NCBI GenBank assembly: GCA_947492575.1
Contig: CANLNK010000001.1
Location: 682,001 to 746,000 of the forward strand
Length of the DNA: 64,000 nucleotides
DNA from: an uncultured Thalassotalea sp.
GTDB lineage: Bacteria; Pseudomonadota; Gammaproteobacteria; Enterobacterales; Alteromonadaceae
Direction of reading: 5' to 3'
Shown here piece after piece: positions 7,810 to 16,802 of this stretch (its first letter is position 1; each line of letters opens with the position of its first letter). A program made the position numbers and the translations under genes. The notes below the pieces were generated by a model. That model saw only the letters and a program-made list of their open reading frames with translations. It made no database searches and was not told where the DNA came from.

Positions 7810-9822
7810 ATGAAAATACTTACAAATAGAAAAGTGGCGGTAGCTGCAATAGCTTTGGCTATTTCGGGGTGTGGCTCAGATACACTGCCAGATGAGGAAG
7901 GCAACTCGTTTGGTCGCCTTGCACTTTCTGGCACGCCATTAGTTGGGGAGACGCTAACAGCAACGGTTACTGATGCTAATGGTGTTGATGGCGCCATTAG
8001 TTACACTTGGATGGCAGATGACGTGACTATCGCAGGTGCAACATCAAGTACTTATACGCTAACGGATGCTGAAGTGGGGGCAAACATCAGTGTGTCGGTT
8101 GCTTATACCGACAATGATGACTACCAAGAGCGTATTAAATCGTCAGAAACTTCAGCAGTTGTTGGTGTTGATGTACCAGCAACTTTCAGTGGTTTAACGT
8201 CAAACGTAGCGAACAATGTTACTGAAGCATTAACGGGGACGATTGTTGTTAGTGATGACGATCCGGGTGAAAGTTTAGCGGAAGCTCAAACCGATGTGGC
8301 AACCACATTTGGTGTGTTTTCTATCGACGAAACTGGTGCTTGGACATATGTGTTAGATACGAATAACTCTACAGTTTCATCGCTTGTTGACGAAAATGAT
8401 ACGGTGACTGACACCATTTCAATCGCGTCAATCGACGGTACACCGGCTGAACTTGTTATTACCATTTTTGGTGCGCCTAATTCAGTGGGTGGTGAGCCTA
8501 CACAAGCGGCAAAAATTACTGACAGCATGACAGACGACGCTGGTGAACTTCGTTTAAAACTAGACTCAGCGATTGGCCAAGGTAAATTAACGGTTTCTTT
8601 CTTAAAAGAAGACAAAGCTGAAACTGCTGATGGTGTGGCTAAAGACGCATACATTGGCTTATTTGGTGAATCGACAAGCACGAGCAATGCGATTGTCGAC
8701 TTACGCATTCAAGCGGATAAGTTTGTGATTCGCGACCAAGATGACATCGCAGTTAGTGTTCCGTTTGTGCCAGGTGTGTGGACAGATGTAGAAATGACTT
8801 GGGATGCATCTGCGGCAACTGACAGCGTAGCGCCATTGGTAACGATTTCTATCAATGGTACTAGCGTAACAACGGATGCATTCACTTCAGCGTCTTCATC
8901 ATTAAGTGATGTTATGACAGGTGTTCGCCATGTGATTTTCAAACTTGGTGACAACAGCTCTACAATTCCTGATGCTGCTTACTACGTGGATGATATTAAG
9001 CTTTACTCAGATATAGCAGGAACCACAATTGCATTCGAAGACGACTTCGAAGGTTACAGTGCAGGTGACTCGTTAGATACAGATAATGATGCTTCACCAT
9101 ATAACTCAAGTACTGCCGAAGCTGTAGTTGAACTAGTAGGCTCTGGTGGTGACGGTGATGCTGCAAACCCTGATAACCAAGTGGCGCAAATTACTGACAA
9201 CATGACTGATGACGCTGGTGAACTTCGATACAAAACTGATGCTGCCGTAGCGCAAGGTAAGTTAAGTGTTTGGTTCTTTAAAGAAGATTTAGCGGAAACA
9301 GCTGAGGGCGTTGCAAAGGATGCTTACATTGGACTTTATGGTGAATCGACAAGTACCAGTAACGCAATTGTTGATCTAAGAATTCAAGCCAATCAATTCG
9401 TGATTCGTGGTCGCGATGATATCGATGTTGCAATCCCATTCGTTCCTGATACTTGGACTGAAGTCGTTATGACATGGGATGCTACGGCCGCTTCGGCGTC
9501 AGTTGCACCTTTGGTAACGATTGAAATAAACGGCACGAGCGTAACGACAGAAGCGTTTTCGTCAGCGTCTGCTTCGCTAAGCGATGTAATGACAGGCGTG
9601 CGATATGCGATCTTTAAGCTAGGTGACAATAGCTCTACTATTCCGAACGCGGCTTACTTCGTTGACGATGTGAAGTTGTACTCTGATATGGCTGGTACAG
9701 CTGTCGTATTCGAAGATGACTTTGAAGGCTATGCTGTGGGTGACTCTTTAGACACCGACAATGGTGCATCACCATATAACTCAAGCACAGCTGAAGCTGT
9801 AGTTGCGGTTAAAGGCAAGTAA
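7810..9822 (+). CDS. Lipoprotein with Ig-like, VCBS-like and two repeated polysaccharide-binding-like modules
   Basis: A 670-residue surface lipoprotein; the lipobox ISGC places the lipid cysteine at residue 21. After a short linker comes an Ig-like fold (about 36-100, motif GTPLVGETLTATV), then a VCBS/cadherin-like segment (about 115-220). Two tandem copies of a ~212-residue jelly-roll-like module follow, repeating every 225 residues; each starts with ITDxMTDDAGELR and ends with PYNSSTAEAVV. No catalytic lyase motif is visible. Its place between two PL7 genes and the operator in its promoter suggest an alginate-binding or capture protein, which is inference. A LamG-like or new carbohydrate-binding module family are alternatives. 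Confidence 0.8.
   Translation: MKILTNRKVAVAAIALAISGCGSDTLPDEEGNSFGRLALSGTPLVGETLTATVTDANGVDGAISYTWMADDVTIAGATSSTYTLTDAEVGANISVSVAYTDNDDYQERIKSSETSAVVGVDVPATFSGLTSNVANNVTEALTGTIVVSDDDPGESLAEAQTDVATTFGVFSIDETGAWTYVLDTNNSTVSSLVDENDTVTDTISIASIDGTPAELVITIFGAPNSVGGEPTQAAKITDSMTDDAGELRLKLDSAIGQGKLTVSFLKEDKAETADGVAKDAYIGLFGESTSTSNAIVDLRIQADKFVIRDQDDIAVSVPFVPGVWTDVEMTWDASAATDSVAPLVTISINGTSVTTDAFTSASSSLSDVMTGVRHVIFKLGDNSSTIPDAAYYVDDIKLYSDIAGTTIAFEDDFEGYSAGDSLDTDNDASPYNSSTAEAVVELVGSGGDGDAANPDNQVAQITDNMTDDAGELRYKTDAAVAQGKLSVWFFKEDLAETAEGVAKDAYIGLYGESTSTSNAIVDLRIQANQFVIRGRDDIDVAIPFVPDTWTEVVMTWDATAASASVAPLVTIEINGTSVTTEAFSSASASLSDVMTGVRYAIFKLGDNSSTIPNAAYFVDDVKLYSDMAGTAVVFEDDFEGYAVGDSLDTDNGASPYNSSTAEAVVAVKGK
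8505..9141 (+). repeat. Intragenic tandem module, copy 1
   Basis: First copy of a 675-bp-period coding duplication inside the lipoprotein gene. It aligns with 9180-9816 across the whole length, with synonymous drift visible throughout, so the duplication is not recent. Confidence 0.85.
9180..9816 (+). repeat. Intragenic tandem module, copy 2
   Basis: Second copy of the module. Substitutions relative to copy 1 are mostly conservative at protein level (for example LFGEST versus LYGEST, and RDQDDI versus RGRDDI). Confidence 0.85.
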
Positions 9823-9978
9823 GCCATACGTTAAGTAACGTATCCCTCCCTGGTAGCGCTTTGTCTAGCTGAACAGTTACACTAAAGTAACAGTAGGCAA
9901 CAGCGCTATTTTTGGTTATGCACATGTTAAGCAGCTTGCTTAGCAACCCTGCGTTGAAAATAGAATTAGGAAAATTTC

Positions 9979-11028
9979 ATGAATAAAGCCGCTATCTATC
10001 TGCCTTTGGCTTTACTAGCTACCGCGTGTGCCAGCACTTCAGATGGACCCGCAAATAAGTTTGATCTAACCCATTGGAAAATTACCGTGCCAATTGATAG
10101 CGATGGCAATGGTAAAGCAGACGATATCGATACTAAGGCGCTCCAATCATACCAACATCCCGACTTCTTTTACTTAGATGAGCAAAAAAATCTAGTGTTT
10201 ACATCGCCCAATAAAGCGGTGACCACGCAGACCTCAACTAATACCCGTAGTGAATTAAGACAGATGATTCGTGGCTTAGATACATCTATTGGCACTAAGT
10301 CATATGGCAATAACTTTGCGCTGGCGTCTCACCCAGATGCAAATTTATTTGATCAAATTGGCGGTCGATTAGAGGCAACGTTGAAGGTCAATCACGTTGC
10401 TATAAACGCTAAAGTCGCGAAAAAGCCTGCTTATTCAGTGGTAGTTGGACAAATTCATGCAGGTAAAGACAAGGGGCTAATTGCGGAAGGAAATGGATTT
10501 GGCTACGGTAATGAACCGATCAAAATCTATTACAAGAAATGGCCTAACCACGATAAAGGCTCAGTGTTTTGGAATTATGAGCGTAATCTCGCCAAAGACG
10601 ATCCAAATCGCACCGACATTGCCTATCCGGTTTGGGGGAATACTTGGGAAAATCCTGACGATCCAGCTGATTCAGGTATCGCTTTAGGCGAAGAATTTAG
10701 TTACACCATCGACGTGGTCGGTAGCACAATGTACTTAACATTCACCGCGAGTAATAAGCCAACCATAAATTACCAAATCGACTTGTCGAATAACGTTGAT
10801 GCCTATGGCAACGTCGATGAAAAAGATAACCCTAACGGCTACAGTGGCGATTGGCATTACTTTAAAGCGGGTGCTTATAACCAATGCTCAACAAAAGAAG
10901 CTGAAGGTATTTGGTATGCAGGTTGTGCTGGCACTGGTGACTGGTCAACGGATAAAGCGAACGGTGATTACACTAGCGTTACCTTTTCAAAGCTTAAACT
11001 TAGCCATGCATCAACGCCTACAGGTTAG
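9979..11028 (+). CDS. Alginate lyase family PL7, lipoprotein
   Basis: A 349-residue lyase with lipobox ATAC (Cys17) and a single PL7 domain filling residues 27-345. The signatures R90-SELR-94, Q158-I-H160 and YFKAGAYNQ (294-302) are complete, so it should be catalytically active. Compared with the PL7 protein at 5484 it lacks the CBM32-like domain and has an insert of about 40 residues (NPDDPADSG region). Family PL7 beta-eliminates alginate; endo versus exo action and M/G preference cannot be told. A rho-independent terminator follows, so it ends the plus-strand lyase unit. Confidence 0.92.
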   Translation: MNKAAIYLPLALLATACASTSDGPANKFDLTHWKITVPIDSDGNGKADDIDTKALQSYQHPDFFYLDEQKNLVFTSPNKAVTTQTSTNTRSELRQMIRGLDTSIGTKSYGNNFALASHPDANLFDQIGGRLEATLKVNHVAINAKVAKKPAYSVVVGQIHAGKDKGLIAEGNGFGYGNEPIKIYYKKWPNHDKGSVFWNYERNLAKDDPNRTDIAYPVWGNTWENPDDPADSGIALGEEFSYTIDVVGSTMYLTFTASNKPTINYQIDLSNNVDAYGNVDEKDNPNGYSGDWHYFKAGAYNQCSTKEAEGIWYAGCAGTGDWSTDKANGDYTSVTFSKLKLSHASTPTG

Positions 11029-11070
11029 TAGTGCTACTTTGCAGAGTTAGTATGTAGCCTATTTATGATG

Positions 11071-11104
11071 CCGATCGTTTGGTAATGCCAAACAATCGGT
11101 TTTG
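11071..11104 (+). terminator. Rho-independent terminator after PL7 gene
   Basis: CCGATCGTTTGG (11071-11082) pairs with CCAAACAATCGG (11088-11099) around TAATG, and TTTTTG follows. Confidence 0.85.
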
Positions 11105-11551
11105 TTCTAAAAATAAGTCGACTATGTTTCGTTTATTAGTTGTAAGTTATTGAAAGTAAAAGAATGTGTTTTAATCTCTATGTCGCACACTAGAGCCTTT
11201 TACAAATTTTTTTGTTGGTATAACAATAATTGATAAAAATTGGCTTATATTGGTTTTACATATTGAATATAACCCTTTAATGTGTGAGTATTAATTTATA
11301 CGCTTTGGTATATGATTTGTGTCTTAAAAAGCCGAATAATATGCGAGTTGCTAGCGAATAATTTGCCAATAGTTAGCGAGTAAAAAGCAAACAAACGGCC
11401 AGTAAAAGCAAACTGACAAATTGCATACCAAAGCGAACTTCACTGTAACGTTAGCAAAACAACGACTAGTTACATTACGTTCTAATAAGAGCTAAATAGG
11501 CCAAGTTTAGGCTAATTGTAAGTCAAGAAATCGAGTAAATTGGGGATAAAT
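11105..11551 (+). promoter_or_regulatory. Leader region of the GntR/FadR-type regulator gene
   Basis: No gene is seen in this AT-rich 447-bp region. It contains the FadR-type operator TGGTATAACAA at 11216-11226, suggesting that the regulator controls its own expression. Confidence 0.45.
11216..11226. promoter_or_regulatory. Putative FadR-family operator upstream of the regulator gene
   Basis: TGGTATAACAA fits TNGTNNNACNA. It is about 330 bp before the regulator start. Confidence 0.45.
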
Positions 11552-12280
11552 ATGGCATCTAAAAGACTGTTCTGGAGAATCGTCGAATTAATTGAAGCCT
11601 CTATCAACGCTGGAGACTACCCTGCTGGTAGTAGGTTACCACCAGAGCGTGAGTTAGCGAGTAAGTTCAATGTTAGTCGTCCCACTATTCGTGAAGCAAT
11701 TATTGCACTAGAAGTTCGTGGCCGTGTTGAGGTTAAAACGAGCTCTGGTGTTTACGTGTTAGCCAATCCAAACGCTGCACAATCAATTAATAAAATTAAT
11801 GCCTTTGAAGTTACGCAAGCCCGTGCACTTGTTGAAGGTGAAGTGGCTGCACTTGCTGCTACAACTATTACTGACGAAGAACTTGCAGAGCTCAACCAAA
11901 CCTTAGTGGATATGGAAGAGGGCAAGAGTGTAGAAGCGGCAGATAAGTCTTTCCATCGTATTATTGCTGATGCTACCCGCAACGAAGCCATGAAAAATTT
12001 GGTGCAAAGCCTATGGGACTTGCGTGCGTCTTCAATTGAAGTGATTAAAGATTATGACAAGGTCTGTAGTAAAGATAACAAAAAGACTATCGCTGAACAC
12101 AAAGCTATCTACAAAGCTCTGAAGCTAAAGGATGCAACGAAGGCTCGTCAGGCGATGCATGAGCATTTCGACCGTCTAATTAATACCTTATTTGATGCCG
12201 AAGAGACTCGCGCATTGGAAGAAATTAAGCGAAAGAGCAGCGAAAAGCGCGACTTGTACTCAATTCGTCGCCAAGCTTAG
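11552..12280 (+). CDS. GntR-family transcriptional regulator, FadR subfamily
   Basis: A 242-residue regulator. The N-terminal winged helix (about residues 5-70) carries the GntR signature AGSRLPPERELASKFNVSRP followed by TIREAI. The C-terminal FCD ligand domain (about 90-225) contains the D/H metal-site pattern (DKSFHRII, EHKAIY, MHEHFDRL). The ATG at 11552 is preferred because GGGG sits 7 bases upstream; an in-frame TTG lies four codons earlier. Lying between the lyase genes and the second TonB receptor, it probably represses the alginate genes and responds to a uronate catabolite such as KDG or DEH. The role is inferred from context and from operator-like sites. Confidence 0.88.
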   Translation: MASKRLFWRIVELIEASINAGDYPAGSRLPPERELASKFNVSRPTIREAIIALEVRGRVEVKTSSGVYVLANPNAAQSINKINAFEVTQARALVEGEVAALAATTITDEELAELNQTLVDMEEGKSVEAADKSFHRIIADATRNEAMKNLVQSLWDLRASSIEVIKDYDKVCSKDNKKTIAEHKAIYKALKLKDATKARQAMHEHFDRLINTLFDAEETRALEEIKRKSSEKRDLYSIRRQA

Positions 12281-12303
12281 CGTTTTTAACGGTCTCCTTA
12301 TAA

Positions 12304-12347
12304 TTAACTTAAGTTGCTTAACCGCTAAATTTAGCAACTTAAGTTAA
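12304..12347 (+). terminator. Strong hairpin after the regulator gene
   Basis: TTAACTTAAGTTGCT (12304-12318) is exactly complementary to 12333-12347, with a 14-base loop. The following bases are not a clean T-run, so intrinsic termination is uncertain; it may instead protect the mRNA 3' end. Confidence 0.5.
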
Positions 12348-12990
12348 TAGAGTTCTTTCTAATTCCTTTTCTAAAAACCTCTTTCTTTACCCTAGTTGCC
12401 TTGCTTCACTAGGCTATTATTTTTCTTCTAGCGCTTTTTTCAGTGCGACTACCAATATTAGTCTCTATAGTAATAGCGCCTTTTGCTAGCATTAACATCG
12501 CAGTAAATGTAAAGGCTAGCTCTGTTAACCTGTGTTGATTGTTATAGCTAGCTATTTAGTTCAACCATTTATCCCAACACCTCATTCACAGTCAATTCAA
12601 CATGTAAATTTTCGGCAAACGAAGTTTCCTTACGCTGGAACTTCTTTCTATTGGTTGACCAGTTACTGCTGCATAGGTAATTTTTCTCTTCAATATTTAC
12701 AAAATTTATTAGTCTTTTTCATCATGCTGTAATGGTCAGACAATGCTTCTGTAGCACCTTGAATCTCAGTCTTTGCTAATTTTGGTTTTTAACTCATTTG
12801 ATTTTTGGTAAGTCCAATCGGGCATGTTTTGGTAAAAAATAGTTTGAAATTGGTTATCTAATAACCTATAAAGATATCAGGTGTTAGGGTTTTACAATTT
12901 TGTGACATAACAAAACGCCTTATACAAAATTATGGTCATACCAAAAAATATAAACTTGATCAGCGTATAAGAAATTAGGGGAGACAAAAA
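12348..12990 (+). promoter_or_regulatory. Long upstream region of the second TonB receptor gene
   Basis: About 640 bp with no convincing gene; a 66-codon open frame in it lacks a ribosome site and protein-like composition. The 3' part holds TTTTGGT-type half sites and the operator-like TGGTCATACCA at 12933-12943, with the ATG at 12991 preceded by GGGGAGA. Confidence 0.5.
12933..12943. promoter_or_regulatory. Putative FadR-family operator upstream of TonB receptor
   Basis: TGGT-CAT-ACCA is a perfect palindrome around three bases and fits TNGTNNNACNA. It lies 48 bp before the receptor start. Confidence 0.55.
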
Positions 12991-15948
12991 ATGCAAAACA
13001 AACTATCGAAATTAACGATAGCAATTCTTTCTGCATCGTCATTCAGCATGGTTAGTGCCGCTCAAGCACAAGACTCTGAAAAAGCTGAAGAAAACGTAGA
13101 GATTATTGAAGTAACAGGTATTCGCAGTTCGTTAACATCAGCATTAGCTGAAAAGCGTAGCGCCGAAAACCTTATCGAAGTTATCAAAGCGGAAGATATT
13201 GGTAAGTTACCAGACCAAAACTTGGCTGAAGTACTAGAGAATGTTCCTGGCATTCAGATCACGCGTTCTGCAGGTGTTGGTACAGGCGTTCAAATTCGTG
13301 GTACTAACGCGAACCGTACAGAAATTAATGGAGTATCAACCGTTGGTTCTGGCGCTGGTCGCAGCGGTATCGATTTTGAAGATGTATCAGCGGCTATCAT
13401 CTCAAGTGTTGAAGTAGTAAAAGCACCAGAAGCCAAAACTATCGAAGGCTCAGTTGGTGGTACCATCAACCTAGAAACGATTCGTCCGCTGCAGCTAAAA
13501 GAAACCTTAGGTGCTATTCGCATACAAGGTGAAGACAACAGCTTATCAACCGACGGTATTACACCGCGCTTTTCCGGCTCATATGGTGACAAATGGGAAA
13601 CTGATATGGGTGAGTTCGGCGTAGTGCTAAGCGCAAGTTACGCAGAGCAAGACGTTACGGCTTTCCGTCCTCGTGTTGACCGTGATAATGTAGTACTTTC
13701 AGACAGTGGCTGGGCGAGCGCACAGGACTTTGATTACTTACCAATACAGTTCTTAAACCAAGATTACGATAACTACGAGTACGAAACTAAAAACTACGTA
13801 GCTACGTTTGAATGGGCGCCAAATCAAAATACTAAGCTCTGGTTTGATGCCGTTATTAACGAGCAAGACCGCAAAGAAGAAAGTACTCGTGTACAAGCGT
13901 CTGGTGTAAGTAACCTTCGTGATATTTCTATTCCTGACCAATTCGAAACAATTGATTTTGGTTCATTAGACGGCCAAGACTTAGGCAGCATCCAAGCGGC
14001 ACTTGCTGGTGTTATCCCTGTTGATCTTGAAAACGATGATGACGATCCAAACTTACGTTTCTCAAGTGATACAAACTCACGTGTTACAGAAAGTGAAATT
14101 TTCCGTATCGGTGGCGACTGGCAGAGCGAGCGTTTATATGTGCGCGTTGAAGCGTCAACGTCTAGCTCAGAATCAACTAACCCACGTATTAATACCACGT
14201 TGAACTTCATCAACCCTAATGCGCCATTAGACGCAGGTGGTGCAAACGACAACAGTATTCCGTTTGAGTACGACTTAACCGGCGGTTCATTAGCTTTCGG
14301 TGTGGCATTTGATTCACCTTACGCGCCGACAGCGGCAGATCTGTTAGATCCAAACAACGTGGTTTTACGTGATGTTCAAATAGCTCGTGACAAAGTTGAA
14401 AACTCTGAAGATGCATTCCGTACAGACTTTACTTACGACTTAGATTACTCAGTATTTACAGCGGTAGACTTTGGTTACCGTTACAGTAAGGCAAGTAGCT
14501 CAACAGACGAGATTCGCTCAAACTTAGGTTTGCGTAGCATGGCTGATAGCCCTCGCGGTTCATTGTTTGCAGACTTGCTAACCGCAGGGCCTGATAACTT
14601 TGGTGATGCAGACGGTCGTGATTTATTCGTAAAAGACTTCCTGATCATTAACCCTGAACTTGTAGCATCAGATCCAGATTACGTTTTAGAAACATTGAAC
14701 GACGCAATTACTGCGCACGGCGGTTCTCGCCCAATTAACGAGCCTACGTCTGGTATCGACGCGTTCTTCGATATAGAAGAAGAAACGCACGCTTTCTATG
14801 CACAAATGAGCTTTGAAACAGATTACTTGCGCGGTAATTTCGGTGTTCGTTATTTAGAAACAGAAGTCAAATCGCAAGGTAACTCGATTACTGAAGACTC
14901 AGACGGCAATGAAATTGTTACGCAGGTAACGTCTAAGAGCGACTACGACTTTTTACTTCCTCGCGTGAACGTTGTGGCCGACGTGCATGAAGACATACTT
15001 GTGCGTGCTTCATGGGGTAAAGATATTCGTCGTCCAAACTTTGATGACTTATCTACGTCTGTAACTTACAGCACCAGCCCTAACCCTGCGGTATCTGTTG
15101 GTAACCCAGGCTTAGAGCCAGAAGAAGTAACTTCTTTCGATATTGGTGTTGAGTGGTACTTTGCTGATGCAAGCGTGGTAAGCCTTGGCTATTTCCACAA
15201 AACACGTAAAGACTTGCACGTAACGCAGCAGTCTGACCCTTATGAAGACTCAACGACAGGCTTCCGTGATACAACTGGCCCAGAGTGTGAGCAAGGCGGT
15301 ATTTGGAACCCAATTGCAGACGTTAACGTATTCGGCCCTGAAGGTGGTGTAGGTGTTTGTGTGCCGCTTTCCACAACGATCAACGATGACGGCGAAACAA
15401 CGCAAAAAGGTTGGGAGTTTGCTGTTCAATACGACCTATCTCAATTTGAGCAAGAGCTTGGTTGGGCGTCAGGTTTTGGTGTGTTAGCTAACTATACTTA
15501 CCAACAGTTCTCTGGTGGTGAAGCAGTTGATTCAGCAACGAGCCGTGCAACGTCAGTATTTGAAGCAACAACAGGTATTGAAGGTATCGATGTAACAGCG
15601 AAGCAGTCGCTAATCGACTTATCGGAAAATGCTTACAACATCACGCTTTACTACGAGAAGTACGACATTTCTGCTCGTATGCGTTACACATGGCGTGAAG
15701 CGTATCGCTCAACTGACTTCGGCAGTACGTCAAGCTTCCCGTGGGGCTTCCCAGTGGTGCAAGACGATAGAGGCCAGTTAAACGCAAGTATTAGTTACGA
15801 TGTTAACGAAAGTTTAAACATTGGTATTGAAGCGGTAAATCTTACCGAGTCCGATGTTAAACAATACTGTGTTAACGAAGGCGCATTATTGTGTTTCCAA
15901 GGTTTAACAGACCGTCGTATTACATTCGGTGCAAGCTACCGTTTCTAA
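12991..15948 (+). CDS. TonB-dependent receptor, TIGR01782 type
   Basis: A 985-residue receptor. The signal peptide (about 1-26) is cleaved near AQAQD. The TonB-box-like IIEVTGIRSSL lies at about 38-48, the plug spans about 55-165 (IGKLPDQNLAEVLENVPGIQI, VQIRGT, GGTINLETIRP), and the barrel ends in RITFGASYRF. The family imports oligosaccharides through the outer membrane in marine Alteromonadales. The operator-like site in front links it to the same regulator as the lyase cluster, so alginate oligosaccharides are the likely substrate. A good terminator follows the gene, so it is monocistronic. Confidence 0.87.
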   Translation: MQNKLSKLTIAILSASSFSMVSAAQAQDSEKAEENVEIIEVTGIRSSLTSALAEKRSAENLIEVIKAEDIGKLPDQNLAEVLENVPGIQITRSAGVGTGVQIRGTNANRTEINGVSTVGSGAGRSGIDFEDVSAAIISSVEVVKAPEAKTIEGSVGGTINLETIRPLQLKETLGAIRIQGEDNSLSTDGITPRFSGSYGDKWETDMGEFGVVLSASYAEQDVTAFRPRVDRDNVVLSDSGWASAQDFDYLPIQFLNQDYDNYEYETKNYVATFEWAPNQNTKLWFDAVINEQDRKEESTRVQASGVSNLRDISIPDQFETIDFGSLDGQDLGSIQAALAGVIPVDLENDDDDPNLRFSSDTNSRVTESEIFRIGGDWQSERLYVRVEASTSSSESTNPRINTTLNFINPNAPLDAGGANDNSIPFEYDLTGGSLAFGVAFDSPYAPTAADLLDPNNVVLRDVQIARDKVENSEDAFRTDFTYDLDYSVFTAVDFGYRYSKASSSTDEIRSNLGLRSMADSPRGSLFADLLTAGPDNFGDADGRDLFVKDFLIINPELVASDPDYVLETLNDAITAHGGSRPINEPTSGIDAFFDIEEETHAFYAQMSFETDYLRGNFGVRYLETEVKSQGNSITEDSDGNEIVTQVTSKSDYDFLLPRVNVVADVHEDILVRASWGKDIRRPNFDDLSTSVTYSTSPNPAVSVGNPGLEPEEVTSFDIGVEWYFADASVVSLGYFHKTRKDLHVTQQSDPYEDSTTGFRDTTGPECEQGGIWNPIADVNVFGPEGGVGVCVPLSTTINDDGETTQKGWEFAVQYDLSQFEQELGWASGFGVLANYTYQQFSGGEAVDSATSRATSVFEATTGIEGIDVTAKQSLIDLSENAYNITLYYEKYDISARMRYTWREAYRSTDFGSTSSFPWGFPVVQDDRGQLNASISYDVNESLNIGIEAVNLTESDVKQYCVNEGALLCFQGLTDRRITFGASYRF

Positions 15949-15974
15949 TCGAAATGCTCGCTTAAAGTAAGTAC

Positions 15975-16002
15975 AGCCCAGGGTTCACCTTGGGCTTTTT
16001 TC
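15975..16002 (+). terminator. Rho-independent terminator after TonB receptor gene
   Basis: AGCCCAGG and CCTTGGGCT pair around a short loop, followed by TTTTTTCTT. Confidence 0.9.
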
Positions 16003-16360
16003 TTGCGTTTCTTGATGTGAGCCACTTTCAAGATTTCTAACCATTAATGGGTATTCATCTACACCATTAAATCGTCAAATGTTACTCGCCGCTAAACGTG
16101 AGCAATGTGTTTGATATCCTTTATATTCCTGCAAATGTAAGTTGTCTCAAAAAATTGAAATCCAAGTATTTCTACCTTATTGAAATCGTGTCCTATACTT
16201 AACTCATTATTAGAAAGTATTTAACAAAAATTTAACAGTTTTTGTTGCCTATTGATAACGCTTCCATCTAGTATCATTTGTTATGTTGTAACACTTTTGT
16301 TGGGTTGCAGTGGTAGAGTGAAGTTAAACGCCTAGATAAACTCAATGAAGGAGTAAGTAC
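16003..16360 (+). other. Intergenic region before BLUF gene
   Basis: No gene seen. AT-rich, with the BLUF gene ribosome site GAAGGAG about 10 bases before its TTG start. No clear consensus promoter could be fixed by eye. Confidence 0.4.
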
Positions 16361-16789
16361 TTGATTGAATTGGTTTACGTGAGCCGTGCTAAACAGCACT
16401 TTGAAGAGCCCCAATTATTGGAACTATTAGAACAAGCCAGAGCCAACAATACGGCATCTGGTATTACTGGTTTGCTCCTTTACGATAACAAAGGCACTTT
16501 TATTCAGGCACTTGAAGGCAATGACGAACAGGTTGATAGCTTGTACGAAAAAATATTGCAAGATACTCGCCACAGCAACCTCAGTAGAATAAGTCGCAGA
16601 GCTATTGAAACAAGAACGTTTCCAGACTGGAAAATGGGTTTTAAATTAGTCGACTTAACTTCCCTAAAATCCGCTTCAGGGTTCTCTCAATACATGCAAG
16701 ACCAAGACTCGGTTATTGACTCTCAAAACGCAAAAGGACTGGCAATAGAGTTACTTAATTATTTTAAACACAGTGATAACTCGTTGTAG
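16361..16789 (+). CDS. Stand-alone BLUF-domain blue-light sensor
   Basis: A 142-residue protein with a BLUF domain (residues 1-95) that binds FAD and senses blue light. The key residues are present: Tyr6 in LVYVSRA, the Asn of ARANN (29/30), Gln49 in FIQALEG, and Trp90/Met92 in DWKMGF; the ITGLLLYD strand is also intact. The start is a TTG with GAAGGAG upstream; the next ATG lies far into the domain. A ~45-residue C-terminal helix-rich tail, as in short BLUF proteins (PixD/BlrB type), may be the output surface. The gene lies 13 bp before a chemoreceptor gene, suggesting an operon and a role in light-directed movement. Confidence 0.9.
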   Translation: MIELVYVSRAKQHFEEPQLLELLEQARANNTASGITGLLLYDNKGTFIQALEGNDEQVDSLYEKILQDTRHSNLSRISRRAIETRTFPDWKMGFKLVDLTSLKSASGFSQYMQDQDSVIDSQNAKGLAIELLNYFKHSDNSL

Positions 16790-16802
16790 TTAAGAGGTAA
16801 AC

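Noticed and set aside
12532-12732. A 66-codon frame in the leader of the TonB receptor gene
   Set aside because: No ribosome site, composition unlike a protein, and located in a regulatory region.
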